From assembly GCA_902774365.1 (NCBI GenBank), contig CACYHX010000023.1:1-49456 (forward strand): 49,456 nt of DNA, in the 5' to 3' direction. Below, in pieces: positions 16,456-24,762 of this stretch. A program made the position numbers and the translations under genes. Source of the stretch: an uncultured Bacteroidia bacterium. GTDB lineage: Bacteria; Bacteroidota; Bacteroidia; Bacteroidales; F082. Within the stretch, counting starts at the first letter, position 1. Each line of letters opens with the position of its first letter. A model generated the notes under the pieces. That model ran no database searches. It was not told where the DNA came from and saw only the letters and a list, made by a program, of their open reading frames with translations.

Positions 16456-17234
16456 CACAGCAAAACTCCGAACGCTATGCCCTCGTCACAGGCGCCAGCC
16501 GAGGTTTGGGCAAAGCCATCGCCATAGAGTTGGCCCGACGAGGATACCCCACGATTCTGGTAAGCCGCTCCGACAAGGTGCATGAGACCTGCGAGGAGAT
16601 CGCCTCTCTTTATCACATCCCATCGGTGGGCTTCAGTGTCGACCTGACCGACCCTCGCGGCATCGCCGACCTCGCCGAACAGGTCAACGCCAACTACCAG
16701 GTCTTCATGCTCGTCAACAACGCGGGCACGGGTGGCTCCCGCCGATTTGTCGAGGCCCCGACGCAGTATCTCGAGAACATCCTCGACCTGAACACGAAAG
16801 CAACGGCGTTGCTCACCCATGCCCTGTTGCCCAACCTGCTGCGGCAGCCTCACGCCTACGTGCTCAACATCGGCAGCATGGCTGCGCACACACCCACAGG
16901 CTTCAAGACCGTCTATCCCGCCTCCAAGGCCTTCATCCACCACTTCTCGCTCGGGCTTCGTGAGGAACTGAAAGACACGTCCGTTTCGGTCAGCGTGTGC
17001 TCACCCGGTGCCATGGCCACCAACGAAGAGGTGACCGCCCGCATCGAACGGCAAGGCTTCTTCGGACGTTTTACCCTAAAATCCGTGGAAAGTATCGCAC
17101 AAAAATGCGTACGACAGACGTTGCGACGGAAGCGCCATATCGTCATCAACCCCGTCAGTTACGCCTTGTCGAAGATGGTGCCCAATGCCATCAAGACGCC
17201 CATCCTGACCCGCATCGTGAAAAGGGAGTTGTAA
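16452..17234 (+). CDS. Short-chain dehydrogenase/reductase
   Basis: The 260-residue classical SDR has the cofactor motif TGASRGLG (about 13-20), the NNAG motif and the catalytic set: Ser in NIGSMAAH and Tyr/Lys in VYPASK. It probably reduces a carbonyl with NADPH; the Arg/Ser after the second strand (VSRSDK) suits NADPH. The substrate cannot be read from the sequence. The closest-looking group is the DltE/YqjQ-like SDRs. The start at 16452 overlaps the preceding stop (ATGA); the longer frame from 16416 would overlap more. It converges with comEC, with only four bases between the stops and no obvious terminator. Confidence 0.88.
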   Translation: MTQQNSERYALVTGASRGLGKAIAIELARRGYPTILVSRSDKVHETCEEIASLYHIPSVGFSVDLTDPRGIADLAEQVNANYQVFMLVNNAGTGGSRRFVEAPTQYLENILDLNTKATALLTHALLPNLLRQPHAYVLNIGSMAAHTPTGFKTVYPASKAFIHHFSLGLREELKDTSVSVSVCSPGAMATNEEVTARIERQGFFGRFTLKSVESIAQKCVRQTLRRKRHIVINPVSYALSKMVPNAIKTPILTRIVKREL

Positions 17235-17238
17235 AGCC

Positions 17239-19350
17239 TCATCTCAGGCCGACCTCAAGCGCTCCTTCCGCCAAGTCATAGCAAGGCATATCGAGAGCCT
17301 CGGCTTGGGTCCTCCATTTCTCGGCCAGATAACGCGGCACCGAGCCGTCAATGAGGAGCAGCTGGGCATCATAGCTGTTCACCGCTGACTGGACATCAGG
17401 TTTTTGCTTTCCCCTGACCAAGAGATAATCGATGGGGAGACGATAATCGAGGCTGTCTTTGCATTGAAGGGCATCATCCCAAAGCGCCAATATTTTTCCA
17501 TCAAACGAGACCAGATTCGACTTCTTGCAGAGATAGCTATTCGTGAAATCCTCTTCAAGTCCAACCACCTGCGGATGATATGAGAGGTGTCGTTGTGCCC
17601 AGGCACCCTTCAGACTATAGTCTACGGTAGATGCATCGGCCATCAAGGTAGAGTCAGCCAAAAGCAGATGTTCCCCTCCCCTGACGAAGTCGACGGCGGT
17701 GTGGTTGCGCAGGCTAAACACCATCATCCCTTGTTGATACTCAGAGCTATACATCCTCACAGTAACCGAAACCATCACGAGCAGCAACGTCCCCAAAAAG
17801 GCGATGAACAGCTGTCGCTTTTGAAGCACAACCCGCAACAAAAGCAGTAGCAAGGCAACCAACAACAAGGCAAACTCCAAATCACTGATATACAATCCCT
17901 TTACGATTGACCCAGGGAAGCTTTCGATCTTGGCCACCACCCAGTTCATCACATACACCGCGCCCCAGACCAGATAGCCAACCAACGTGCTGAGATAAGG
18001 CACCCACGACACCAGCAACAAAATCATCCCGCTGATGACGACGATGAACGAGATGGGCGTCATGAAGAGATTGCTGAGGACAAAATACGTCGAGAACTGG
18101 TTGAAATAAAACAAGGTGAAGGGTATCGTCCCAGCTTGTGCGGCCAGAGCCACCGCCGTGATCTCCCAAGCTCGGTCAAGCAGTTTGTTCTTGATGACGA
18201 ACCAACTGTAAATGGGCCGTTGCAGCACCACGATGCCGAGGACGGCGGCATACGACAGCAGGAAACCGATTTCCAAGAGGTTGTTCGGGTTGACACACAG
18301 AAGGACAAACGCCGATGCTGCTATTGAGTTGATGATAAATCCCTTACGCCCAATCATCTCGCCGACGATAACGAAAGTCAGCATGAGCGAAGCGCGCAGG
18401 ATGGAGGGCGACAGTCCAGCGATGAGGGCATAAAACCAAATCAAGGCTAGCAACAAGGCCTGCTTCAAGACCTTTTGCCATTTCTTGCGGTTGAGGAAGC
18501 CCAAGAGGAAGCTCGCCAGCAGGTAGATGATGCCAACGTGCATTCCCGACACGCAGAGGATGTGCATGGAGCCTGCCGCCACGTAGTTTTTGCGCACTTC
18601 GTCGGCCAGGTTGTCGTCGTAGCCTAACAAGATGGCTGCCGCCACGCCATATTCATCGTCGCTCAAGCCGCTGCGTTGCAGCGAGGCCAGCAAGACATCA
18701 CGGAAGCGATAGGAAAAGGCATAGATGGGATTGGCGTTGTTGACCTGCAGGTCCAGCCAGTCCTCGTCTTTCAGATAGATTTGTCCGGTGATGCCCTTGC
18801 GCTCCAGATAGGCTTTATAGTCGAACTCACCAGGATTCAAGGGCGGTGTCACCGCACGGACAGGAGCCGGGATGGCAATCAAGTCACCATAACGCAAGGC
18901 GAAGGCTGAGTCCGACTTGGGGAAATACGCCATGACCTTGCCCGAAATGGGTCGCGAAGGCAGGCTGTCGCCAAACTGGTACTCCAAGTCAAGCACCGTC
19001 CTGATGGAGTTGGGACGCTCCGTGGGATAGTCGTAAACTCTTGCCACATAATACTTCGCATCGGCTTCATAGTTGCGGTAATAGTCCTTTTGCGTCTCCG
19101 CCTGGTGTACTTGCGTCAAGGCATAACCAGCCAAAACAAGATAGCAAGCCATGACCGCACCGAAGACCCAGTTGTGGCGGTAGCTCTTCAAGACAAAAGC
19201 CGTCACCGCAGCCATGGCCAACAAGGCCAAGGCGATGCCGATGGTAACAGTTGGAGTAAGACGAAACGATGAAATACAAACGCAGCACCAAACACCCAAT
19301 GCGAAGGGAATCAGCATCCTAACGAAGGGATATTTGGCGTAGTCCGTCAT
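17239..19350 (-). CDS. comEC: ComEC/Rec2-family DNA uptake channel protein
   Basis: The 703-residue membrane protein matches ComEC, the inner-membrane channel for single-stranded DNA in natural transformation. The N-terminal soluble DUF4131-type domain (about 50-190) is followed by the Competence domain with typical motifs: GYDDNLADEVRKNYVAAGSMHILCVSGMHVGII (read in parts, about 235-265) and LIAGLSPSILRASLM. About ten hydrophobic segments are present in all. The C-terminal region (about 540-703) lines up with the metallo-beta-lactamase-like part of longer ComECs but shows no HxHxDH motif. It lies 43 bases after lpxB and probably shares the surE-lpxB transcript. Competence itself is not proven by this gene. 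Confidence 0.88.
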   Translation of the reverse strand: MTDYAKYPFVRMLIPFALGVWCCVCISSFRLTPTVTIGIALALLAMAAVTAFVLKSYRHNWVFGAVMACYLVLAGYALTQVHQAETQKDYYRNYEADAKYYVARVYDYPTERPNSIRTVLDLEYQFGDSLPSRPISGKVMAYFPKSDSAFALRYGDLIAIPAPVRAVTPPLNPGEFDYKAYLERKGITGQIYLKDEDWLDLQVNNANPIYAFSYRFRDVLLASLQRSGLSDDEYGVAAAILLGYDDNLADEVRKNYVAAGSMHILCVSGMHVGIIYLLASFLLGFLNRKKWQKVLKQALLLALIWFYALIAGLSPSILRASLMLTFVIVGEMIGRKGFIINSIAASAFVLLCVNPNNLLEIGFLLSYAAVLGIVVLQRPIYSWFVIKNKLLDRAWEITAVALAAQAGTIPFTLFYFNQFSTYFVLSNLFMTPISFIVVISGMILLLVSWVPYLSTLVGYLVWGAVYVMNWVVAKIESFPGSIVKGLYISDLEFALLLVALLLLLLRVVLQKRQLFIAFLGTLLLVMVSVTVRMYSSEYQQGMMVFSLRNHTAVDFVRGGEHLLLADSTLMADASTVDYSLKGAWAQRHLSYHPQVVGLEEDFTNSYLCKKSNLVSFDGKILALWDDALQCKDSLDYRLPIDYLLVRGKQKPDVQSAVNSYDAQLLLIDGSVPRYLAEKWRTQAEALDMPCYDLAEGALEVGLR

Positions 19351-19393
19351 GGCAATAATATGGATTCAACTGGTTTTCATACAAACAGGCATA

Positions 19394-20518
19394 TCATCCT
19401 TTCTTCTTCATCGCGGTCAGGATGACCTCGGCAGCTTTCTCCGAAGCGCCGGCGTTGCCCAGACGGCCTTTCAGTTCCTCATAATCCTCAAGCAGCTGGC
19501 GCTGACGCTTGCCGTTATGCAAGACACCCTCCAGCTCCTTGGCCACATTTTCTTCCGTTAAGTCGTTTTGTATCAGTTCCTTGACCACCTCCCTATCCAT
19601 CACCAAGTTGACCAAGGAGATGTACTTCACCTTGATCATCGACTTAGCCAGACGATAGGAAAATCCTGTGGCCTTGTAGCACACCACCTCGGGGACGGTG
19701 AACAAGGCCGCTTCGAGTGTGGCCGTTCCAGAGGTGACGAGGGCGGCGCTGGAGTTTTGCAGCAGCTCGTAGGTCTGGTTCTCGACGAAGAAAGCATCGG
19801 TCTTGCCCATGATTTGCTTGTACAAGTCCTTGTCGAGCGACGACACGCCAGCCACGACAAACTGGTAGTTGGGGAATCGCGGCACCATCTTCAGCATCAC
19901 GGGCAACATGCGTTTCACCTCTTGCTTACGGCTACCAGGCAACAAGGCGATGATTTCGCGTTTCTCGCCGAGGCTGTTGCGGCGCAGGAAAATCGAGCGG
20001 TTGGGGCTGCCCGACTTGGCCAACTCATCGAGCAAGGGATTGCCGACATAGGTCACGTCCACGCCATAACGTCTATAAAACTCCTCTTCGAAAGGCAGGA
20101 TGACCAGCATCTTGTCCACCGACGCCTTGATCTTATGTACACGACGGCGTTTCCATGCCCACACCTGAGGCGAGATGTAATAAAACACCTTCAAGCCCCT
20201 CTCGTGGGCGAACTTGGCCATGCGCAGGTTGAAGCCAGGATAATCCACCAAAATCACCGCATCGGGCTGATAGTCAATCATATCTTTCTTGGCTTGGGCG
20301 ATGTTACCCAACACCTTGCGCAGGTTAACCGCCACCTCCACGAAGCCCATATAGGCCATCAAGCGGTAATGCTTCACCAACTCGACGCCTTGGGCCTGCA
20401 TCATGTCACCACCAAAGCCCCGAAACTCGGCTTTCTTGTCCTTCTTCTTGATCTCGGCCACGAGGTTGGAGGCGTGCATGTCGCCCGAAGCCTCGCCTGC
20501 TATGATATAGTATTTCAT
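19394..20518 (-). CDS. lpxB: Lipid-A-disaccharide synthase
   Basis: LpxB condenses UDP-2,3-diacylglucosamine with lipid X to make the lipid A disaccharide on the inner face of the inner membrane. The 374-residue protein has the family start YYIIAGEASGD, then GFGGDMM, LVDYPGFNLR, YYISPQVWAWKRRR and LLPGSRKQEV. The length is normal. Its ATG overlaps the stop of the small membrane protein (ATGA, 20515-20518), so they are translationally coupled. Confidence 0.96.
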   Translation of the reverse strand: MKYYIIAGEASGDMHASNLVAEIKKKDKKAEFRGFGGDMMQAQGVELVKHYRLMAYMGFVEVAVNLRKVLGNIAQAKKDMIDYQPDAVILVDYPGFNLRMAKFAHERGLKVFYYISPQVWAWKRRRVHKIKASVDKMLVILPFEEEFYRRYGVDVTYVGNPLLDELAKSGSPNRSIFLRRNSLGEKREIIALLPGSRKQEVKRMLPVMLKMVPRFPNYQFVVAGVSSLDKDLYKQIMGKTDAFFVENQTYELLQNSSAALVTSGTATLEAALFTVPEVVCYKATGFSYRLAKSMIKVKYISLVNLVMDREVVKELIQNDLTEENVAKELEGVLHNGKRQRQLLEDYEELKGRLGNAGASEKAAEVILTAMKKKG

Positions 20519-20787
20519 GGGTTTACGGTTGATTTAACAAGGAAGAAGACCAGCAGCATCCCGACCACCGTGACGACCAGCACGCCCTTGCCCATCTTTT
20601 CGAGGTTCCACTTCACGAGCATCATCCTGAACAAGACGACCCCGGGGATGAAAGCCAACAGGAACGGCGCCCTATCGGCGAAGATGCCCAGTTTCTCCCA
20701 ATTGACGAGGCTCAGCAGAAAATAGAACAGCCCGAAAGAAGCCGCTCCCGCCAACAAGCCAAGCCAAAAGTTATCCTTGATTTTCAT
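20515..20787 (-). CDS. Small three-helix membrane protein
   Basis: This 90-residue protein has three predicted membrane segments: FWLGLLAGAASFGLFYFLL, APFLLAFIPGVVLFRMMLV and GVLVVTVVGMLLVFFLV. I recognise no named family. It overlaps surE upstream and lpxB downstream by four bases each (ATGA), so it is made in step with LpxB. A role in lipid A synthesis or envelope assembly is a reasonable guess from context only. Confidence 0.8.
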   Translation of the reverse strand: MKIKDNFWLGLLAGAASFGLFYFLLSLVNWEKLGIFADRAPFLLAFIPGVVLFRMMLVKWNLEKMGKGVLVVTVVGMLLVFFLVKSTVNP

Positions 20788-21569
20788 GGTTTTATGCTTA
20801 TTTGTTCAAATTCTTTCATCGGTACAATCTGCGAATGTGCCGTCCAGTCGAAGCAGGTGGGCACTACAGAGATGTAGTTATTCTGCAAGGCCCAGAGGTC
20901 GGTGTCGGGCATGACGTCATCGCTCTCGAAGGTACCTTCAAGGTCGTAATACTGCACACCCTTTTCATCGAAATGATCATTGAAATACTCCACCCAGCGG
21001 CAGGCCGCCTGGCGGCAAACTTTGATGCCTTTAATAGGCTCTTCGCTGCGTTTGGGGAAGTTCACGTTGAGACAGACGCCCTTGGGCAGGCCTTCCTTCA
21101 GCACCTTCTTCGTGATTTCGAGGATGAACGTGTCGAGGTGGTCGAAGTCGGCGTCAGGGTCGAGGCTGAAGAGGCTATAGCCGATGGCGTTCAAGTCGTT
21201 CATGCAAGCCTCGATGACGGCGCCGATGGTGCCAGAATACACCACCGTCGTGGCGGCGTTCATCCCATGGTTGATGCCTGAGACCACCAAGTCGGGCGGC
21301 GTCGGCATCAGCTTCTGGTAGCCGAGTTTCACGCAGTCGACGGGCGTGCCGTTGCAGCGGTATTCCTTGAAGCCCTCCTCCTCATGCACGAGGCGCACAT
21401 AAATCCTCTCACGGATGGTGCAGGAGTGGCTTTTGGCCGACATCACCTCGTCCGTCGAGATGAGCGTCACATCGCCAAGGGTGCGCATCAGCGTGACCAG
21501 CTTACGCAGGCCTTTGGCGGCGTAGCCGTCGTCGTTCGTGATAAGTATCTGAGGGCGGTTTCTCTCCAT
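20784..21569 (-). CDS. surE: 5'/3'-nucleotidase SurE
   Basis: SurE dephosphorylates nucleoside monophosphates with a divalent metal and acts in the cytoplasm. The 261-residue sequence has the metal-binding NDDG motif (ILITNDDGYAAKG), then RCNGTPVDCVKLG, DLVVSGINHGMN and VYSGTIGAVIEA, all diagnostic. The length is normal. It is the first gene of the surE - small membrane protein - lpxB - comEC unit, with a promoter at 21587-21618. Confidence 0.96.
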   Translation of the reverse strand: MERNRPQILITNDDGYAAKGLRKLVTLMRTLGDVTLISTDEVMSAKSHSCTIRERIYVRLVHEEEGFKEYRCNGTPVDCVKLGYQKLMPTPPDLVVSGINHGMNAATTVVYSGTIGAVIEACMNDLNAIGYSLFSLDPDADFDHLDTFILEITKKVLKEGLPKGVCLNVNFPKRSEEPIKGIKVCRQAACRWVEYFNDHFDEKGVQYYDLEGTFESDDVMPDTDLWALQNNYISVVPTCFDWTAHSQIVPMKEFEQISIKP

Positions 21570-21586
21570 TTTACAACAATATGCTG

Positions 21587-21618
21587 CAAAGATAGGAAAA
21601 AACTCAGAAGCTTTTCAA
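21587..21618 (-). promoter_or_regulatory. Promoter of the surE-lpxB-comEC unit
   Basis: On the minus strand CTTG (21619-21616), about 21 bases, then TATCTTTG (21594-21587). The leader would be only about 11 bases. The promoter overlaps the maf 3' end. Confidence 0.55.
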
Positions 21619-22185
21619 GCATTGGTACAATTTTCGTGTCGGCAAACCCATCACGTTGTAGAACGAGCCATCCAGCCCACTGATGCCCACGTAGCCAATC
21701 CACTCCTGGATGCCGTAGGCGCCCGCTTTGTCGTAGGGTTGGCAATGCTCGATGTAATAGTCGATTTCGTCCTGTTCCAGGTCCGCGAAAGTCACGTTGG
21801 AGCGCACCGCGAACGACTCGGTCTTCTCCGCCGAGCGCACCGTGACGCCCGTCACCACATGATGCGTCTTGCCCGAGAGCAGTCGCAACATTCGGTCGGC
21901 GTCTTCCCTATCCTTCGGCTTGCCCAAAATCTCGCCTTCGCAAATCACGACGGTATCCGAGGTAATCAGCAGATAATCAGCGGGGAGTTCATCATCGTTG
22001 AACGCCAACGACTTTTGCAGGCTAAGGTATTTCGGAACCTCGTCCAAGGGCAGATCTGTCGGATAGTTTTCAGGCGTTTCCTTAGTCAAAATCTCGAAGT
22101 CCACGCCCATGCCGCGCAGCAGTTCCTGCCGGCGGGGTGATTTGGAGGCTAGGATGATATGGTATTTTTTTAGGTTGGAAAGCAT
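21604..22185 (-). CDS. maf: Maf-family nucleotide pyrophosphatase
   Basis: Maf proteins hydrolyse non-canonical or surplus nucleoside triphosphates (dTTP/UTP type) and are linked to septum control. The 193-residue sequence has the family start IILASKSPRRQELL, then TSDTVVICEGEILGKPKD and YYIEHCQPYDKAGAYGIQEW. The ATG at 22185 gives the family start; an upstream in-frame ATG at 22212 overlaps the -7 box (22210-22217) and is unlikely to be used. The length is normal. Confidence 0.94.
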   Translation of the reverse strand: MLSNLKKYHIILASKSPRRQELLRGMGVDFEILTKETPENYPTDLPLDEVPKYLSLQKSLAFNDDELPADYLLITSDTVVICEGEILGKPKDREDADRMLRLLSGKTHHVVTGVTVRSAEKTESFAVRSNVTFADLEQDEIDYYIEHCQPYDKAGAYGIQEWIGYVGISGLDGSFYNVMGLPTRKLYQCLKSF

Positions 22186-22209
22186 GATTAATTCTGTGAT
22201 TTGAGGGTA

Positions 22210-22217
22210 CAAAGATA
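22210..22217 (-). promoter_or_regulatory. -7 box for maf
   Basis: TATCTTTG on the minus strand, giving a leader of about 18 bases to the ATG at 22185. No clear -33 element. Confidence 0.5.
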
Positions 22218-22220
22218 AAG

Positions 22221-22254
22221 AAAAAGGAGAAATCGTTGCCGATTCCTCCTTTTA
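22221..22254 (-). terminator. Intrinsic terminator of the threonine dehydrogenase gene
   Basis: AAAAAGGAGAAATC (22221-22234) pairs with GATTCCTCCTTTT (22241-22253), with one bulge. The minus strand continues with TTCTTT. It sits 20 bases after the gene's stop, directly upstream of the maf promoter. Confidence 0.75.
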
Positions 22255-22273
22255 GCATTCACGAAGCGACTTA

Positions 22274-23221
22274 TCACAGCAGCTTCTTCTTCAACGTCTC
22301 AATCATGTCGACCGTCATCTTGTCGAGGTCGTACTTGGGATTCCAGCCCCACTCGGCGCGAGCGCAGCTGTCATCCATCTTGTTCGGCCAGCTGTCGGCG
22401 ATGGCCTGACGGATCGGGTCGAACTTGTACTCCATCTCGAAGTTCGGATAGTACTTCTTGATGGCGTTGTAGATGATTTCCGGGTCGAAGCTCATGGCCG
22501 TCACGTTGAACGAGTTGCGGTGCACCAGCTTGGTCGGGTCGGCCTCCATGATGTCGACCATGGCATCCAAAGCATCGGGCATATACATCATGTCCATATA
22601 GGTGCCTTTGCTGATGGGGCAATAGAACTTCTCACCCTTCACAGCAGCGTAATAGATCTCCACGGCATAGTCGGTGGTGCCACCACCAGGCAGCGTCAGG
22701 TTGCTGATCAAGCCCGGGAAGCGGACGCTACGGGTGTCCACACCGAAGCGGGTGAAGTAGTAGTCGCTCAGCAGCTCACCCGTGACCTTGGTCACACCGT
22801 AGATGGTGTTCGGGCGCTGGATGGTGTCCTGAGGCGTGTTGTCGTGCGGCGTGCTGGCACCGAAAGCACCAATGGATGAAGGCGTGAAGACAGCGCAGTT
22901 GAAGATGCGGGCCGTTTCAAGGCAGTTCACCAACGAGCCGATGCCGACATTCCAGCCCAGCATGGGGTTCTTCTCGGCCGTGGCCGAAAGAATGGCAGCG
23001 AGGTTATAAATCGTGTCGATGTTGTAGCGTTTCACCACGTCGACGATTTGCATGATTTGCGTCGAGTCGATTCTCTCAAAAGGACCGTTCTCGACAATCT
23101 CACCAGTCAAAGGGCGAAGATCCGAGGCCACCACGTTTTCGTTGCCGTAGGTAGCACGGAGCTTCTTCACCAATTCTGTTCCGATCTGTCCGCCGGAACC
23201 AACGATCAATATCTTTTTCAT
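22274..23221 (-). CDS. tdh: L-threonine 3-dehydrogenase, short-chain type
   Basis: This NAD-dependent epimerase-fold enzyme oxidises L-threonine to 2-amino-3-oxobutyrate. The 315 residues show the Rossmann start ILIVGSGGQIGTELV, the catalytic Ser/Tyr/Lys set (TPSSIGAFG, then YGVTKVTGELL) and FPGLIS...GGGTTDYAVEIYY, typical of SDR-type threonine dehydrogenases. The length fits that group and not the longer zinc-dependent Tdh of E. coli. It follows kbl, whose product cleaves the unstable intermediate, so the pair forms the threonine-to-glycine pathway. The sequence alone does not fully exclude another epimerase activity, but the context is strong. Confidence 0.9.
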   Translation of the reverse strand: MKKILIVGSGGQIGTELVKKLRATYGNENVVASDLRPLTGEIVENGPFERIDSTQIMQIVDVVKRYNIDTIYNLAAILSATAEKNPMLGWNVGIGSLVNCLETARIFNCAVFTPSSIGAFGASTPHDNTPQDTIQRPNTIYGVTKVTGELLSDYYFTRFGVDTRSVRFPGLISNLTLPGGGTTDYAVEIYYAAVKGEKFYCPISKGTYMDMMYMPDALDAMVDIMEADPTKLVHRNSFNVTAMSFDPEIIYNAIKKYYPNFEMEYKFDPIRQAIADSWPNKMDDSCARAEWGWNPKYDLDKMTVDMIETLKKKLL

Positions 23222-23266
23222 AGTGTTATTCTATTATAGAGACCAGAAAAAGCCACCGCCTTTTAT

Positions 23267-23353
23267 CGTCATGGCGGAGGAACATCCGCCATCTCCTATG
23301 CGCAAAGACGAATCTTTTCGCGTAGGAGATTGCGGGTCGAGCCCGCAATGACG
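23267..23353. repeat. Three-hairpin palindromic element between kbl and tdh
   Basis: CGTCAT (23267-23272) and ATGACG (23348-23353) close an element with three hairpins in a row: TGGCGGA / TCCGCCA (23272-23291), TCTCCTATGCG / CGCGTAGGAGA (23292-23329) and ATTGCGGG / CCCGCAAT (23329-23349). The folded form would be cloverleaf-like. Its outer ends resemble those of the element at 4418-4529. It fills most of the 170-base gap; I see no gene here. Confidence 0.8.
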
Positions 23354-23391
23354 TCAAAGGGAAGAGGACGTGTTCCAAGGTCTCGTGTCTT

Positions 23392-24579
23392 TTATTTCAA
23401 AATTCCCAGTTCTTTACCAATCTTCACGAAGGCGGCGATGCACTTGTCGAGGTGCTCGCGCTCGTGGGCGGCGCTCACCTGCACGCGGATACGGGCCTGT
23501 CCCTTCGGCACCACAGGATAGTAGAATCCCGTGACGAAGATGCCTTCTTCCTGCAGCTTGGCGGCGAACTTCTGCGACAGCGGGGCGTCGTAGAGCATCA
23601 CGGCGCAGATGGCGGATTGTGAAGGCTTGCAGTCGAAGCCAGCCTCGGTCATCTTCTTGATGAAGTAGGCGGTGTTCTCATGCAACTTGTCTTGCAGGGC
23701 GTTGGTCTCGCTCATCATCTCGAACATACGGATGCCAGCGGCCACGAGGCCAGGAGCCATCGAGTTGGAGAAGAGGTACGGACGGCTGCGCTGACGGAGC
23801 ATGTCGATGATTTCCTTACGGCCCGTGGTGAAGCCACCCATGGCGCCACCGAAGGCCTTGCCGAGGGTACCGGTCAAGATTTCGATCTTGCCACGGAGGT
23901 TGTAGTGCTCGGTGACACCACGACCCGTGCGGCCGACCACGCCAGCGGAGTGACTCTCGTCGACCATCACCATGGCGTTGTATTTCTGTGCCAGTTCATA
24001 GATCTTATCGAGCGGGCAGACGTTGCCGTCCATCGAGAACACGCCGTCGGTGACGATGAGACGGAAGCGGCAGCCTTGCGCGTCTTGCAGTTGCTTCTCA
24101 AGGTCGGCCATGTCGGCGTTGGCATAGCGGAAACGCTGTGCCTTGCAGAGGCGCACGCCGTCGATGATGGAAGCATGGTTCAAAGCATCGGAGATGATGG
24201 CATCGTCGGGACCGAGCAGCGGCTCGAACACACCGCCGTTGGCATCGAAGCAGGCGGCATAGAGGATGGTGTCTTCCGTGCCGAAGAACTCAGCGATCTT
24301 GGCTTCCAACTTCTTGTGGAGGTCCTGGCAGCCGCAGATGAAGCGGACCGAAGCCATACCGAAGCCACGGGCGTCCATGCCGTCCTTGGCGGCTTGGATC
24401 AATTCCGGGTTGTCGGCCAAGCCGAGATAGTTGTTAGCGCAGAAGTTGAGGCACACCTTGCCACCAACCATGATTTCGGCGCCTTGGGCGCTCTCGATGA
24501 TGCGTTCACGTTTATAAAGGCCATCGGCTTCGATTTGAGCCAATTCCTTTTTCAGATACTCTTGAAAATTAGCGTACAT
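23392..24579 (-). CDS. kbl: Glycine C-acetyltransferase (2-amino-3-ketobutyrate CoA ligase)
   Basis: This PLP enzyme splits 2-amino-3-oxobutyrate with CoA into glycine and acetyl-CoA. The 395-residue sequence has CLNFCANNYLGLADNPEL, DALNHASIIDG, VDESHSAGVVG and the PLP-binding segment GTLGKAFGG with Lys241. Related alpha-oxoamine synthases include BioF and serine palmitoyltransferase, but the neighbouring threonine dehydrogenase gene settles the assignment. The start at 24579 matches family length. An unusually long leader with an 8-base tandem repeat separates it from the -7 box at 24671. Confidence 0.95.
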   Translation of the reverse strand: MYANFQEYLKKELAQIEADGLYKRERIIESAQGAEIMVGGKVCLNFCANNYLGLADNPELIQAAKDGMDARGFGMASVRFICGCQDLHKKLEAKIAEFFGTEDTILYAACFDANGGVFEPLLGPDDAIISDALNHASIIDGVRLCKAQRFRYANADMADLEKQLQDAQGCRFRLIVTDGVFSMDGNVCPLDKIYELAQKYNAMVMVDESHSAGVVGRTGRGVTEHYNLRGKIEILTGTLGKAFGGAMGGFTTGRKEIIDMLRQRSRPYLFSNSMAPGLVAAGIRMFEMMSETNALQDKLHENTAYFIKKMTEAGFDCKPSQSAICAVMLYDAPLSQKFAAKLQEEGIFVTGFYYPVVPKGQARIRVQVSAAHEREHLDKCIAAFVKIGKELGILK

Positions 24580-24595
24580 ATTATTAAAGTTTGAA

Positions 24596-24631
24596 GTTGT
24601 TCAGTTGTTCAGTTATTCAGTTGTTCAGTTG
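24596..24631. repeat. 8-base tandem repeat in the kbl leader
   Basis: GTTGTTCA is repeated four and a half times (one unit reads GTTATTCA). Next to it GCGAGACGC occurs twice (24634-24658). Both lie between the -7 box and the kbl start, so they would be transcribed. Confidence 0.8.
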
Positions 24632-24670
24632 ACGCGAGACGCAAGACTGCGAGACGCGGGACTTTGGCCG

Positions 24671-24678
24671 CAAAGGTA
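24671..24678 (-). promoter_or_regulatory. -7 box for kbl
   Basis: TACCTTTG on the minus strand. The leader to the ATG is about 85 bases and holds the tandem repeats. No clear -33 element. Confidence 0.45.
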
Positions 24679-24762
24679 CGAAAAGGATTGATAGGTTGTA
24701 CTCGTTTACCACTTTTTTGTTGGCCATGGCGGAAAAACGTTTCTTATGCCTCGACGAAACTA

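Noticed and set aside
15088-16458. 456-residue open frame on the minus strand
   Set aside because: Antisense of the GNAT-like gene, which has a promoter, a coupled partner and family motifs.
24596-24658. Possible riboswitch in the kbl leader
   Set aside because: The leader is long but consists of simple tandem repeats; I see no conserved riboswitch core.
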